Positions 9,501 through 22,904 are shown, numbered from the stretch's first letter. The stretch is DNA of 64,000 nucleotides from Hemibagrus wyckioides (GCF_019097595.1 NC_080717.1:21406836-21470835); one strand, 5' to 3'. Translations and numbers: made by a program. Notes: generated by a model from the sequence alone, not told the origin.

Positions 9501-12500
9501 TGGATGGAAGTCATTCAGCTTTATAAGAAAGTCTCATTTTATTTCTTATAGAGGATGGAATCTCCATTAAATTGCTCTTACCTACTTTAAATACATGTGT
9601 CAGTATCTGTCTACCATTAGTTTTGCAACTCAGAGTATTATAATATTTTCTTGTATTACACAATGTTTTCTTATTATATTATCTTACATGATTTTGGTTT
9701 ATTTGTGAGCTAAAGTGGGAATAAACATGAAAACAGATGTCCAAATAAGGAGGCCATTTATATACAGTACAAGAAAAGGAAAATAGAGTGTTAATGATCA
9801 TTGTAAAAATGTTTATATGTTTTGTGTCATCACAGGTCAGGAGATGTGTGGAGGTTGGGCTGTCTAATTTGGGAGGTGTTTAACGGACCTCTGCCTCGTG
9901 CCTCATCTCTGCGATCTCTTGGCAAGGTAATTTAACTAGCAAAAATCCCCAGATCATACCTGACTTAAAACAGATAATATGAACCGGGTTTGCAATGAAG
10001 TTAAATTTACGTCTTGTATCTCTGCTATATAACAAACTGATCATTTATATAAACCTGTTTAAAATTGCATTTAAATACTTTTTGACAAGATTTTTATTTT
10101 TATTCAAGTTTCTGAAAGTTCCTGTGGTTTTAAAAAAAAAAAGTTTATAATGTGTGTGGGGAGAGTGACAGTAAGGGGAGATTTCTGTTAGATTTTTAGC
10201 AGAAACACAAAGTAAATTTATTAGTGATCTTCACCGATCAGGCATAACATTATGAGCACTGACAGGTGAAGTGAACAACACTGATTATCGACTTATTGTG
10301 GCACCTGTTAGTGGGTGGGATATATTAGGCAGCAAGTGAACATTTTGTCCTCAAAGTTGATGTGTTAGAAGCAGGAAAAATGGGCAAGCGTAAGGATTTG
10401 AGCGAGTTTGACAAGGGCCACATTGTGATGGCTAGACCACTGAATCAGAGCATCTCCAAAACTGCAGCTCTTGTGGGGTGTTCCCGGTCTGCAGTGGTCA
10501 GTATCTATCAAAAGTGGTCCAAGGAAGGAACAGTGGTGAACCGGCGACAGGGTCATGGGATGGCCAAGGCTCATTGACGCACGTGAGGAGAGAAGGCTGG
10601 CCCATGTGATCCGATTCAACAGACATGCTAGAAAGATGTCAGAATACACAGTGCATGACAGGTCAGGGTTATTTTGGCAGCAAAAGGGGGACCAGCACAA
10701 TATTAGGCAGGTGGTCATATTGTTATGCTTGATTGATGTATAGCCCGTTGAATTCTAGCTTATAATTGTTATTGTTTGCATATATAGAAATTATAAGATG
10801 ATATTTTAAATGTGTGCAAATTCTCTGTCTGGTAGGTCCCAAAGCAGTTAGTGCCACATTATTGTGAACTAGTAGGGGCAAACCCAAAAGCTCGGCCCAA
10901 CCCTGCCCGCTTTCTACAAAACTGTCGCACACCTGGAGGCTTTCTCAACAACAGTTTCGTGGAGAGTAACCTGTTTCTGGAGCAGATCCAGGTAGATCTT
11001 TATCACTCTGTACATGTCATGTTCATTCTAATTACTTTTTACTTTATATACCTGACTAAGGGTAAAGCCAATGGGATTTTGGCCTTAGTTTAAGACTAGC
11101 TAGCTTAATCATTAATATAAACTGCTGTTTCTTCCATATGTTGAGTTTTATGTTGTTGTTGGTTTTTTTTCTGTTATGTTTTTCTTTGTTACCATGCAAA
11201 TGATTGGAGTTTGTGTGGGAGTTTTGTTGTGGATTGCCTCTCAAATGCATGTTTTAAGATGTGACATGTCTTTGTGTTTAGATTAAGGAGCCAGCAGAGA
11301 AACAGCAGTTTTTCCAGGACTTGAGTGACAATCTTGACTCTTTCCCTGAAGATTTCTGCAAGCATAAAGTCCTGCCTCAGCTCCTCACAGCCTTTGAGTT
11401 TGGCAATGCTGGTGCCGTCGTTTTAACACCACTTTTTAAGGTAGTGGGTTATTTTATTTTTTGGCGATTATGTGCGAATTCTGGTCATATTTTTGCTTTT
11501 GTATTTTCAGTCAGGCAAAGTTCTGTGGTATTGTGATGTTGCAATACTGCAATGTCAGACAGTTGTACTAAACAGTTCCCTTTGGACTGATGGAGAAAGA
11601 CATCTGCATGGTGGTGTAATGCTGAAAAAGCTTTATTATTAAAGGTTTGACACAGCAGGAATTGGGAAACCAATAGAAAACCAAAAAAATGTTTGTTTTT
11701 TTAATATATGGAACCTAACACCTTCTGGAAAATTAGCCCGTCTTCCATTACAAGAGTGAAAGTAAGATGAAACAACAGTGAAGCACAGTGCTCTCTTTGT
11801 ATTGTTTCTGTATTGTGTTTCCTATCAGTCTGATTTGTATTTACATCCGGCACAAAATCTTTTCCGTAAAGGATACTACATGGCATGTGGTATGTAAGAA
11901 TCATAGACCCAATCATGGGGAGTCATCTGACCCCAAGGCAGAGCCTGACCTTATAATACAGCTTAAACTATTTATAACGTTCTTTGTGATGTGTTTGGCT
12001 TCAGGTGGGAAAGTATTTGTCCGCAGAAGAATACCAACAGAAAATCATCCCCGTCATAGTGAAGATGTTTTCCTCTACTGATCGTGCAATGAGGATACGG
12101 CTTCTGCAGCAGGTCACCATTCACATGCAAACTTTTGAACTTTCAATATACACAAGCAATGTCATTAAGTGCTCCTGTTAATCGCTTGTCTGTTTTTTTC
12201 CCCTGTTTTTTCTTACTGTCTTGCTTATTAACACAGATGGAGCAGTTTATTCAGTACTTAAATGATGCAGCAGTCAATTCCCAGATCTTTCCTCACGTAG
12301 TTCACGGATTCACAGACACAAATCCAGCCATCAGAGAGCAGACAGTGAAGGTACTGGTTCACTTGATTTGACATCTTCTAGCCAATCAGTATGTTTGTCT
12401 TTTTTTTTTACAAACTCAGATTCAAGAAGGCTGCAGTATTGTACAGTGTAATGTTCCTTGCTAGAACATGCTTAACTTCTCAGTTAATTATCCTGTAACA

Positions 12501-15500
12501 TCAGTTTAACTGCAGGGAAATTATTGCTTGTGACTTGATATTTCAGGCTGCAGGGCTTTTAAAAAGTGTTTGTTTTCCCCTCTTGTAGTCCATGCTTCTG
12601 TTGGCTCCCAAGCTGAACGAGGCCAACTTGAACCAGGAGCTGTTGCGTCACTTCGCAAGGCTGCAGTCAAAAGATGATCAGGGTCCAATCCGCTGCAACA
12701 CCACTGTTTGCCTGGGCAAGATCGCCCCCTATCTCAATGCTGGGGTAAGTTATGTACTACATTCTGCACTGCTTACTCACATCCAGTGTAATGGAAACAT
12801 TTTTGATCAAGTATAGCCTTTTCTTTTTCAACCCTGCTAAGGCTTATCTTCTTCTCCATTACACAACCTTTCCCTTCCTCTTCATGATAGTCCACAATTA
12901 TGTGGGTAGTGTGTGCATATTCAAATAATGCACATGTTTCGTTATATAAACGTTGACTGATTAGATAAAACTGCCTTATTGCTTTTTCAAGTATGCTTTT
13001 AACATTACTGCACATTTGACAGAATTTTCAAGATTGTTTGTTATTACTCATGAGTTTCCACAACGTCGGTCCAGCACTATCAGAAATATTACAGACGGTG
13101 TTTTTTTTTTTGTTTTTTCTATCTGCAATCTGGATCAGATGCGTCAGCGGGTGTTAATCTCAGCATTCTCCCGTGCCACTAAAGATCCGTTTCCTGCATC
13201 ACGTGCAGCAGGAGTACTGGGCTTTGCTGCCACACACCACTATTACAGTGTGGGTGAGTGTGCGATGCGTATCCTGCCCACCCTCTGCCCACTCACTGTG
13301 GACCCTGACAAGAACGTCCGAGACCAGGTGACCCACCTCTCATCGAGCCCAGCACTTATATGGTCTATTACACCATAATAATAATAAGAATTGTGCTGAT
13401 GTTTTTTTTTTAATCATCCCATAGGCATTTAAAGCCATTAAAAGTTTCCTAAATAAGCTGGAGACTGTTTCCGAAGACCCATCTAAGCTAGCTGAAATAG
13501 GTATGACCTAACCATAAACACTGTTTTTCCGCACTTTAACATGCGCATGCAGATAACAGACATCACTTAGCTTTATCTCATTAGTAACCCTGCTGGTGTG
13601 GGTTCTTTACTTTGCAGAGAAGGACGTGACTGCGTCTGCACAAACAAGTAGTTCAGCAGCAACGTGGGCCGGCTGGGCAGTAACAGGAGTCTCCTCTCTT
13701 ACCTCCAAACTCATCCGCAATGCTCCTGCAGGCACTGAGGGGGCAATAGTCGAAAACGCCTCCTCTGCTCAACCTGCAGCTGCTACCAGTGCCACGAATA
13801 CAGCAGGTAAATACATGACTGTGGAACCTTTTAGGTGTTATTTCAGTCCAGGCATTTTATTTTGCTGTCATATTCTACTCTCTGACCTAATTCGTTGAAT
13901 ATTTTTATAGTTCTGTTCTGCATTTTCCCTGATTATTTATTCTCTTTAATCAGGTTCAGAGACAAAAGCACACACGAGCACTGGTTCTTCCTCTACTACT
14001 GTTACTAGCAAAACGGAAGACACGAATCCTACGGAACAGACAGAAGAGCCGGTCGGAGATCGGTGGGACGATGAGGATTGGGGAAGCCTTGAGGTGATTG
14101 TTTCAGCAACATTTACCTTACTGGTATTATAGTTTTTATTTATTAGAAATACTTATACATCTGCTCATTCATGTAGGTATCCAAGTCAGACAATTATATG
14201 GCAGCAGTACAAGACATAAAATCATGCACGTTGTAAAAAGTGGTTACTTGAGTTACCATTGCCTTCCTGGCAGCTAGAACTCTCTCTTCAGATCTCATCA
14301 GCAAGGTGTTTCCACCCACAGATCTCACTTAGATGTTTTTGTTGTGCAAAACAATTCCAGGAAAGCCTCTGTTTTTTTTCTTTAAACTTAATGTGATTGT
14401 CTGACTGAACAAACTGCAGGTGTAAAGGTGTTCCCAGTAAAGTAAAAAGTGAGTGTATTGTGTGTGTATATAACTGTACTGTGTGCTCTTAGGACCCTGA
14501 GAAAGTGCAAACAGATCCAGATGACTGGAATTCTGATTGGTCCACTATGTCTTCAACACAGAAGAAGAGTAGTGTATGTACATTATGATTTTTCATCAGT
14601 TTCTGAGTCAGGCTCAAATGACAAATTGTAGTATAGTTTCTTTTAAGGGCCTGTCATCTATGAAACATTTTGATTTGTTGTGATTTTGTTTGTTTATTTT
14701 ATTGTAGGGGGGGCGGACTTCCTCCGTTGGCATGAAAAAGCAGAGCTCTGATTGGAGCAGCTCTGGATGGGACGCTGATGATAGCTGGTCTAACGAGAAG
14801 GATACAGATGGCCAGGGCCAGAGTTCACCAGCAGATGAGGGATGGGGCAACGACTGGGAAGATGACGGGGCGCTAGCAGAAACTTTTGCCCCAACACCAC
14901 GCAACAATGCTTCACCTGGATCTTCAGGTTTTGTCCCTAAAAGTGCTAGCGCTAACTCTGGACAGGAAGGCTTGCGACTAGCTAGTGAATATAACTGGGA
15001 CAGTTCAGGTGCAAAAGGGACAACATCTGACCTGTTCTCCGGCATGTCCCAGAGGGCCGGGTCTGCTTCTACAGCTATGGTAAGGAGATTATGATGGCAG
15101 GAAAGTTTGGAGAAATGAAAGTAAAATATGTTTACAGGAAATAAAAAGGGATGAGTTTGTGTGTGTGTGGTTTCTTTTTAGAAGACTGATGATGGCTGGG
15201 GAGCAAATGCTGGAGGTGACTGGGGAACAGAGAATTGGGAGTCCTTAGATGGTGAACAGGGTTAGTTTCAGTATTCAGAAACCTCAAAATGAGCATGAGC
15301 TCCTCTGAGAGTAATAAAAACTGAATTGTCGGAAGGTTTAAAAAGCAAAATGTAATTATTATTTTTATTATTATTATTGTTTATTATTTTTATTATTATT
15401 ATTATTATTTTTATTATAATTATTGTTTTTTTTTTTTTTATAACGGTTCTACTGCTCAGTCTATGAATATCAGTGTAACATGTAAATTATTAATAGGAAC

Positions 15501-15768
15501 AAAACTACCAAGATTACGTCTGTCTGTGTGGCATTTTATAGGAGTCAGGACAACCTAATCGTTACTGAAACTTTAATGTCAATATTTACACTAAAGCCCT
15601 TTTGTACATGAGAAGGTAAATTGTTGTCTGTATTCTATTTTAGGTCTCAGTAAGGCTGAGTTGGCCAAGAAGAAGCGGGAAGAAAGAAGGAAAGAGTTGG
15701 AGGCCAAACGAGCAGAAAGAAAGGCAGCCAAAGGTCCCCTTAAACTGGGTGCACGCAAACTGGACTGA
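6505..15768 (+). CDS. scyl1: scyl1, SCY1-like pseudokinase 1
   Basis: Coding exons: 6505-6612, 7640-7780, 8840-8962, 9105-9325, 9836-9926, 10836-10991, 11282-11440, 12005-12112, 12237-12350, 12589-12744, 13139-13327, 13425-13500, 13618-13806, 13954-14093, 14493-14573, 14708-15079, 15182-15260, 15644-15768; 875 aa (human about 808). SCYL1 acts in Golgi-to-ER COPI traffic. The kinase-like region is about residues 14-315 and lacks catalytic residues: no VAIK lysine (VSVFLYE), HNN in place of HRD, GLD in place of DFG. HEAT repeats follow in the middle. The tail is rich in tryptophans in acidic context ([17 protein letters not shown]) and ends in a basic coiled segment and RKLD, the COPI-binding C-terminus. 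The start codon opens [13 protein letters not shown], matching the family. Intron 5 carries a Tc1 relic. Confidence 0.97.
10231..10740 (+). mobile_element. Non-autonomous Tc1 relic, family A copy 1 (scyl1 intron 5)
   Basis: It starts with a TIR containing GATCAGGCATAACATTATGA and ends with its inverted copy. An N-terminal Tc1 transposase piece begins [14 protein letters not shown] (Met at 10380) with an HTH. It shifts frame near 10556 and jumps to the 3' end, so roughly the catalytic half is deleted. This is one of seven copies in the window. Confidence 0.85.
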
Positions 15769-17240
15769 TATAGAACTGTCCTGGCATAGCGTGAGTCAGG
15801 TCTGAGAATCAGGGTGGACCAGCTGCTGAACAGAGACGGAGGGAAATTTTGGTCAATGCTTATTCTTAGGGCGACATTCCTTAATGCCCCATTGATGGAA
15901 AGAAAGTTTTCAGAGCTGGCATTGGCTGTTGGATAGGGTGGGGTGAAAGAGTGACATCATACTGTCCAGCCAGTAACCTAGATATGGCTGAGTAAAGGAC
16001 CATACACCGTAAACAAATGACTTTTACATTATCTCCTGATATTAGAATAGAGGAATGATTCCTTTTTACAGTATCGATACATCACTTGTGCATGGACACC
16101 TTTGTTGGTAAATGGCACTGGGAGTAGAACTCTTTTTTTTCCCTTTTTTTTTTTTTATATTAAAAAATATATACATGTTCTTCAACTTAGATAAGGTAGT
16201 ATGTGTGTATGTTAAATATACACTTCATACTGTATTCTCATGCCCCTGAATGAACAGACTGGAAGGCTGCTTCTGTGTGTGTAGCAATCACAATCCTGTC
16301 ACACTCCCCGTTCGACTTACATAATTCCAGTGCATGTATGAACAATAATATATGTTACCAAACCTATGATATCTGCTGTGATGGGGCCCATGATTATGTG
16401 CGGAAAAGGTTATTCTCTGTTTTTATTGTGCCTTTTTTATTTCCTGAGACTGGGGCGGAGATGCTTTAAAATATTGAACATTGTTTTTTTGTTTTTATTT
16501 TGTGTTCTGAGATGATTTCAGTCTGAATGTTAGTTTTATGATCAGGTGCAATATGTTCAGAAAGACAAATCCTGTATTACATACACATTTACAAACGTTA
16601 AGTAATTATATTAATAAAAATCCTAAGGGAGCTTGTCTCTTCAGATGAACTTCTCCCATTTTGACTCTTGTTCAAATGCAGTGTGTTTTCCTGCCAGGCA
16701 TTCATTCACCAAGCAAGCAAACAAACAAATTTCTCGCCCTGGGACTGAGCTGGACTTGAATGACAAAGGCTTTTCTTTTTTAAAACACCATCGAGGAGTG
16801 GTGTGCTCGGTTGTATAATCTGAATAGAACAGCTAGGATGACGGTAGCATTGTCGGTCCTAAAGAGAATGTTTTGTTCACGTTATGGTTGATATAAACAG
16901 AATATCTCAAGAGTTTTATTCCTATTATACCAGAGCATTTTTGCCAAAAAATAATTAAACAATGTCATGTTTTATGTTTTTTTATATTGTGGCCCTTCCT
17001 GTGGCAAAAAAAAAAAAACCTCTTGGTGTTAAAATATTTTTAAAAAATAGTAATATAAAAAACAGATCCTTACAGAAAGCTTTACCAAATAAGCAAACAT
17101 TTTATTTGTTAAATAACACATTTTAATCTTTTTATTGGAGAACCATGTGTAAATGGTCTATTAAATAAGTCTGAATAAAGCTAAACGTGTTACTGTACAA
17201 ACAATAACATTAAAATGTTATTGAATGCATTAATCTAGAG
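15769..17240 (+). other. scyl1 3' UTR and polyadenylation region
   Basis: The DNA after the stop has no coding potential. AATAAA signals at 16613-16618 and 17174-17179 are the plausible poly(A) sites. Several poly-T and poly-A runs are present. The opposing PLAAT gene ends shortly beyond, so the two genes are tail-to-tail. Confidence 0.6.
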
Positions 17241-17931
17241 CTGGTGAATTATAGGCAGTACTACTGTCAGAGCTGCTATTTAAATATTAATGCCATTGAA
17301 AACTGAGAATTCAGCAGTGGTGTAATTAAACAGTAGATTTTATTCAGACATTTCAAAGCACAGCAACATACAAACATGATCATGAATCAGCTTCCTTTTA
17401 TATTTTATATTACCTTTATTATCTTAATAAACATTGCTTTCAACCCATTACTAAAATTAGCAGCTCATTATCAGTAACAGACAAAGCTGGACCAGTGGTT
17501 CAAGGTTCATTTTGGTTTTTTGTTACAGTGTGGTGCTGACCTTTAGACTTCTTACACTTAGGAGAGAATTAATATAACCATTGATAATGCTTAGACTTCG
17601 ACCGAGTATCTAGTCTTACATTCTTGAACTACATTATCAAACCCCATTTAACTATTTGTGCAACATAATATTCCCTTATACCATATCAAAATCCCTTTGT
17701 TTAAGTAAATTGCTTTTGGCTTATACACTTGTAGCTTATTGATGAGACCAGCTCTTATTTTTGGCAGTAGCATAAGGAAATCATAAGAAATAGTTTTGTG
17801 CTTTAGTTAAACTCCAAATGGATTGCTGAATCAAATCTCTCTAGTGATTGGCTATTTATTGCATAGAAAATTTACTTCCAGCCCAAAGGCCTGCTGGTGT
17901 TTGTCTTTACAACGTCTTCCCAGCTGAGGTT
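17240..17931 (-). other. Probable 3' UTR of the PLAAT gene
   Basis: The stretch between the PLAAT stop and the scyl1 tail is AT-rich and has no ORF. Minus-strand AATAAA candidates (TTTATT on +) occur at about 17339 and 17415. No repeats were recognised. Confidence 0.45.
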
Positions 17932-20498
17932 TCACTGAGTTTCCTTCTTCTCCTTGCTCCCTGAGCCAAAAAAGACTGCTGCAGCAGCAAGCACTCCTAG
18001 ACCAATGACTGTGGCAACACCAACACCTGCTCCCACTTCCACAGCTTTCCGCACCTGCAGACACCACAGAGGTATTAAAGTAAGAGTAACTTAAATAATT
18101 ATAGCAGCTTCTTTGTTTGATATTTTTATATAAGGTCACTTTATTAGACCACAAACTCAATTTCATACCTGCCGAGATTCTGCCTTCCCATATCTCATCT
18201 CAGTTGCAAAATGCTCACAATTCCCACGGAACACGCAATAGGGCAGCTCCGTCCCCAAAAGACTGTGCGCTTCACGGAGGATGACATGGACAGGGCGTGG
18301 CTCGTATTTATTATCTAGTAGATTGTTAACTTTGTACTTGTCATTGCCGACCACTTCCCAAAGCTGCTCTTTTTTCACCATGGCCTTATCATACAGCACA
18401 GACATAATGCTGCTGGCACCAGCGTGGGCATGCTCAGCTACGGAGTAAACACAGGGACAGTATAAACCATCTCATATTAGAAAATTATACTTAGAAATAA
18501 CGTAAACAACCTGTAAAGGAAGTGAGTATTGTTTCTTACTTTCCATTTCGGCTGAATTAAATTAAATTGATGCTGATGTAAAACTTTCCCTATACACAAG
18601 ACTGATAAAGACAATACATAAATATGTCTTGAATATTCAGTATACAGTGTTAATTATAACGAATACAAGCTATTATAGCATAGACTTCCACCATCTTGAA
18701 AGAGGTTTGGTGTATATATCTTGAAGCCAAAGGTATCCTCAGATGTAACGAATGAAGCTAACTAAAAATCCGAATACAGTCCTTGCCTTAGTTTTTCCCT
18801 GTAAAGCTGCACCCTAAAGCCTCTACACTCTCACTGCTAGGGCTAAAACATCAAAATACTACCGCAGTGCTTCCTAACCTGATTGACAGGTATGCAGAGA
18901 CAACTTTTGTACTGATTAGTTGCGTGTTGGTGCTCCACACAATTTATTTGCAGTGTTGCCAACTTAACGACTCCTATAGTGAGTAGTAACAAATCTAGCA
19001 TTTTTTTTTTTTTTTTAGCAGAGCCAAAAATGTACCAATCTCACCGTTCTTCATTTTAAACTCTCTTTCTGGCTATAATTATAATTATACAACAGTTAGT
19101 TCCAGTCCACTGATTTGATTGGTCAAGCAGTGTTTGCTTGTATTCCCTATCACCACACAGAGAGACGTTTCATTACATGTATAAAATACATCCTAGTTTA
19201 AGACATCAGCTGACTCGATTTCAGGAATATATACATTTTGAAAGCTTGTTTTTGTTTTTTTGTTCATAGAACTATTACACAAATCGCACTCTCTCTCTAA
19301 ACACAGTTGTATTTTATTTTCTATATTTGATAAATCTCTATTCTATTCATAGGATGATTCTATTTCATCCTATTCCGATATGCAAATGATTGCCACACAC
19401 TAATGAATATGCAAATAAACCCTGCCCTCATCTGATAACTTCAGGCGCTATTTTGAGCAGGCATTTGCTACTTTCCCCTGCAAAGAGTTGCAACACTTCA
19501 CTTTTCTTCCATTTACACAGACTGGGTGCTACAGAGAGCTTTTCCTCTGAGCATATATTTTTTTATTAACGTTGAGGACGTTTACAAACAAACAAAATTT
19601 AAAAAGTGTTTCTAGTAAAAAAATAAAAAGTCTAATTCTACCTTATTAAGAATGTACTACTGAAAATCATCCTATAATGTTAGTATACACTGATCAGGCA
19701 TAACAATATGACCACCTGCCTAATATTGTGTTGGTCCCCTTTTTGTTGCCAAAACAGCCCTGACCTGTCGAGGCATGGACTCTACTAGATCCCCGAAGGT
19801 GTGCTGTGGCCCCAAGATGTTTGCAGCAGATCCTTTAAGTAACTTAAAGAAAAGATACTTAAAAGAAAATTTTGATAGATACTGACCACTGGATCACAAT
19901 TTGCCATTGTCAAACTCGCTCAAATCCTTACTCTCGCCCATTTTTCCCCACTTCTAACACATCAACGTTGAGGTCAAAATGTTCACTTGCTGCCTAATAT
20001 ATCCCACCCACTAACAGGTGCCATGATGATGAGAGAACACATCAGTGCTCATAATGTTATGCCTGATTGGTGTATATATTTAGAAGCAACCTAACCTTTG
20101 TTTCATTTGAAGGTGTGGTGAAATATTTTCTTTGTTAGTATTGAAGCAGACTCACAGGGTGGTGCCAGGTGAATGATGTAGCCTTCTCCAACATAAATGC
20201 CCCAGTGCTCGTACGTACCACGGAAGATTTCAATCAAATCACCAGGCTGTGGTTTCTTTTCATACTGAATCACAAACAAAGTCAACATTGAAATCTTCCC
20301 TAATTCACTAGTAGTGTTTTGGTAAAAAAAAAGAAAGAAAAGAAAAAAAGTCAAACACTGTCACCTCACAAAAAAAAAAAAAAAATTAAACTACATTATT
20401 CATATTTCCATATTATAACGGTGCAGAAAAGGGTAGAGGAAGGACATCTTAAGAACTCTATATATAATATTAGGTTTAAATACCTGGCCAGGCGCCAT
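17932..20498 (-). CDS. PLAAT/HRASLS family phospholipase A and acyltransferase
   Basis: Coding exons in transcript order: 20498-20484, 20264-20156, 18437-18169, 18054-17932; 171 aa, the usual family length. PLAAT enzymes are small LRAT-fold thiol hydrolases that deacylate phospholipids or move acyl chains to PE nitrogen. The catalytic triad is present: His25 (YEHWGIY), His37 (YIIHLAP) and Cys115 (RGNCEHFA), each offset by two from human PLAAT3. The C-terminus has one hydrophobic membrane anchor (about residues 138-161) and then a lysine-rich tail. The first coding exon gives only MAPGQ. A 5' UTR exon ending at 20907 (donor at 20906-20901) is probable. Which paralogue (PLAAT1-5) this is cannot be settled by eye. 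Intron 2 contains a Tc1 relic. Confidence 0.93.
19687..20075 (-). mobile_element. Non-autonomous Tc1 relic, family A copy 2 (PLAAT intron)
   Basis: Both TIRs are retained (GATCAGGCATAACA near 19691; the inverted copy at about 20055-20075). The internal transposase is almost wholly lost and only a piece antisense to the MGKRK start region remains near 19935. It lies between PLAAT exons 2 and 3. Confidence 0.8.
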
Positions 20499-20518
20499 CT
20501 TGATGCAGAGAAAAGTTT

Positions 20519-20553
<35 letters not shown>

Positions 20554-20639
20554 TAGCAACACTTTTGGTTTCGTTCCCGCACCCTGTTGAGAGACAAAAT
20601 AAAAATATTAATAATATAGATAAGACAAGTGCATTAGGC

Positions 20640-20670
<31 letters not shown>

Positions 20671-20671
20671 G
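20519..20671. repeat. (AG)n and (AAG)n microsatellites
   Basis: (AG)n at about 20519-20553 and (AAG)n at 20641-20671. On the minus strand the first is a (CT)n tract directly upstream of the PLAAT start-codon exon and supplies its polypyrimidine tract. Confidence 0.9.
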
Positions 20672-21471
20672 AGTAATAAATGACATTATTTTTTACTTGC
20701 TTCAGGTATATGATACTCAGATGAGCCACATCCTGTGTTTGCCATCGGAAATTAAATCATTTAAAGCAAAACCTCTTCAAACTACATGAGACGCAAGCAA
20801 ATAGTTTATTCAGCTTCAGGGCCACTAATAGACGCTAAATGATGTGACACGTCGATGGACTTTTGCAGTCAAGTGCCTATGATGAAATCAGCAGTAAAGC
20901 ACTTACCACGACAGAAGCAGCTTCTCTGTAATGGAGTCTGTTGTTTGTGTTCACCAAAAAAAACCAGGCAGCGCGTTTAAATGTCAGCGATCAGGTGACG
21001 AGGGGCAGCAGAGGGCCGTCTTTAAAGCGGTCACTACCACATTCCCGGAATTCCCGCATCGAAAAGGTCGGAAAACGCTCTCGTCCTGTGCTACTATACT
21101 ACAGTTTACTGATGTCCAACACGCATACACCGGTTGAGATGCACGCGCTATCCTGGCGCTCGAAATGTTGCGCAATATACTTGCGCATCCTCCGTGCCAC
21201 GAGTGCTGAGGTTAGATCACATTCATTTACACACGCAATCCTGCTGACAAAAAGCCTTCACAATGAGTGCAACAACGTGTGGGAACGAGATCACAATGTC
21301 TGGCCACAGCGTTGGTCACGACTTAAAGGCGTAAGCACCGACAAAGTCCCACATGTGGCATCAAGTGCCAGACACAATGTGAAATTCGTGAAAGTGCTTA
21401 CGCCTTTAAGTCTACATGATTCTTGACAACTACACAGTCTCCGGATCTTATCAGGATGAAGAATGGGCTGA

Positions 21472-21670
21472 ATACACTGATCAGGCATAACATTATGACC
21501 ACCTGCCTAATATTGTCTTGGTCCCCCCTTTTCGCTGCTAAAACAGCCCTGACCCGTCATACACTGTGTATCAGCCCTGACCCGTCATGCACTGTGTATT
21601 CTGACACCTTTCTTATCAGAACCAGCTTTAACTTCTTCAGCAATTTGAGCAACAGCAACATGTACCTGAC
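21472..21670 (-). mobile_element. Tc1 family A fragment, copy 3
   Basis: One TIR (GATCAGGCATAACATTATGA at 21479 onward) and adjoining 3' sequence, with a short internal duplication near 21546-21595 (CCCTGACCCGTCAT occurs twice). The other end is missing. Confidence 0.75.
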
Positions 21671-22004
21671 TGAGAAATATTAAAACGGTTTTGAAACCTA
21701 TGTAGTCTACGATTTTAACCATGGATGCATGGCCCCCTAATTGTAAATATCTGTAAATATCATAAAATTACTATGCATTTTACAATATGCTGTGCAGATA
21801 TAAACAAATCAATTTTGCAAACATTTGCATTGTAAATAAATGTTTTGTTTGCCTGTTTACATGAGGTGCAATTAATTATCATTGAGAGTTATTATTGAGA
21901 TCTTGGTCCAGTGTGGTGACCCCGAACATGGAGCAGCTGAAGGACATCATTATTATTACTGAGATCTTGACCTAAAAGTTATTATTCAAGATCCAAATCC
22001 TTTT

Positions 22005-22540
22005 ATTGTCACTATACTGAGCACAGGGAAATTAGAGCAGTCCCCACAGTGCAATTCACATAAAATGTGGTGCAAACTATATATCCATTTTAACAAATGA
22101 AAATAAGTGGAGTCAAGGCAATAGTGATAAATACTTCAATTATTGTAAGTTATGTAAAAGGTATAAATAAGTATGTAAATATTATATATAGGTAGAAATA
22201 AGATATTGCACAATAGTTGAACATAGGGATTATTGCATATAATAAGAGGGTATTAAAATGTCACGGGATGTCAAATAATATAGAATGAAAAAGTGCAGCA
22301 GAATGTTAATATACTGAGTAATATATGAATAGACACATACTGAGGGATACAGAGAATGTAAACTTCTATGTTTTGTGTACAAAAAATGCCGGATTAGATT
22401 GTTGTGACCCTTTAGTTTATGCGTACCTGTGTGTGTGTTCACAAGCCGGGTAGCATTTAGCTCCCGTATGGTGCTGGAGTAGAAGCTGTTCTTAAGTCTA
22501 TGGCTTTGTGAAGTGGTGGACCTGAATCATTTTCCAGAGG
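22005..22540. repeat. Probable interspersed retroelement-type repeat
   Basis: 22005-22060 (TTTTATTGTCACTATACTGA...) and 22470-22540 have the look of widespread fish interspersed repeats, with an AT-rich middle. I cannot name the family. Confidence 0.4.
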
Positions 22541-22851
22541 GCACCAGTTTAAATAAGATGATGTCCAGGGTTTGTTTGTAAACAAACAAACAAATAAAAT
22601 AATTATAGGGGATAATTAATCATGGTTGTGTATATAATTCCAATAAAACCCTAAAGGCTATCTTTTGTAAGTGATGTTTGGCTGCCTAAAACATAAAAGA
22701 AACTTCGTGTACATCCCTAATGTAATCTGTTATGGGCTAGACAATTTTTAACAACTTGCTGATATTCAAAAAACTTTATACAGGAGCTACTTCCAAAACC
22801 ACACCCACAGGTTTATACAGGGGTCCCCAAACCTTTTTCTGTGAGGGCCAC

Positions 22852-22904
<53 letters not shown>

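Noticed and set aside
20319..20642. ORF of about 107 codons on + near the PLAAT start
   Set aside because: It is driven by A-runs and (AG)n and is antisense to the PLAAT first exons.
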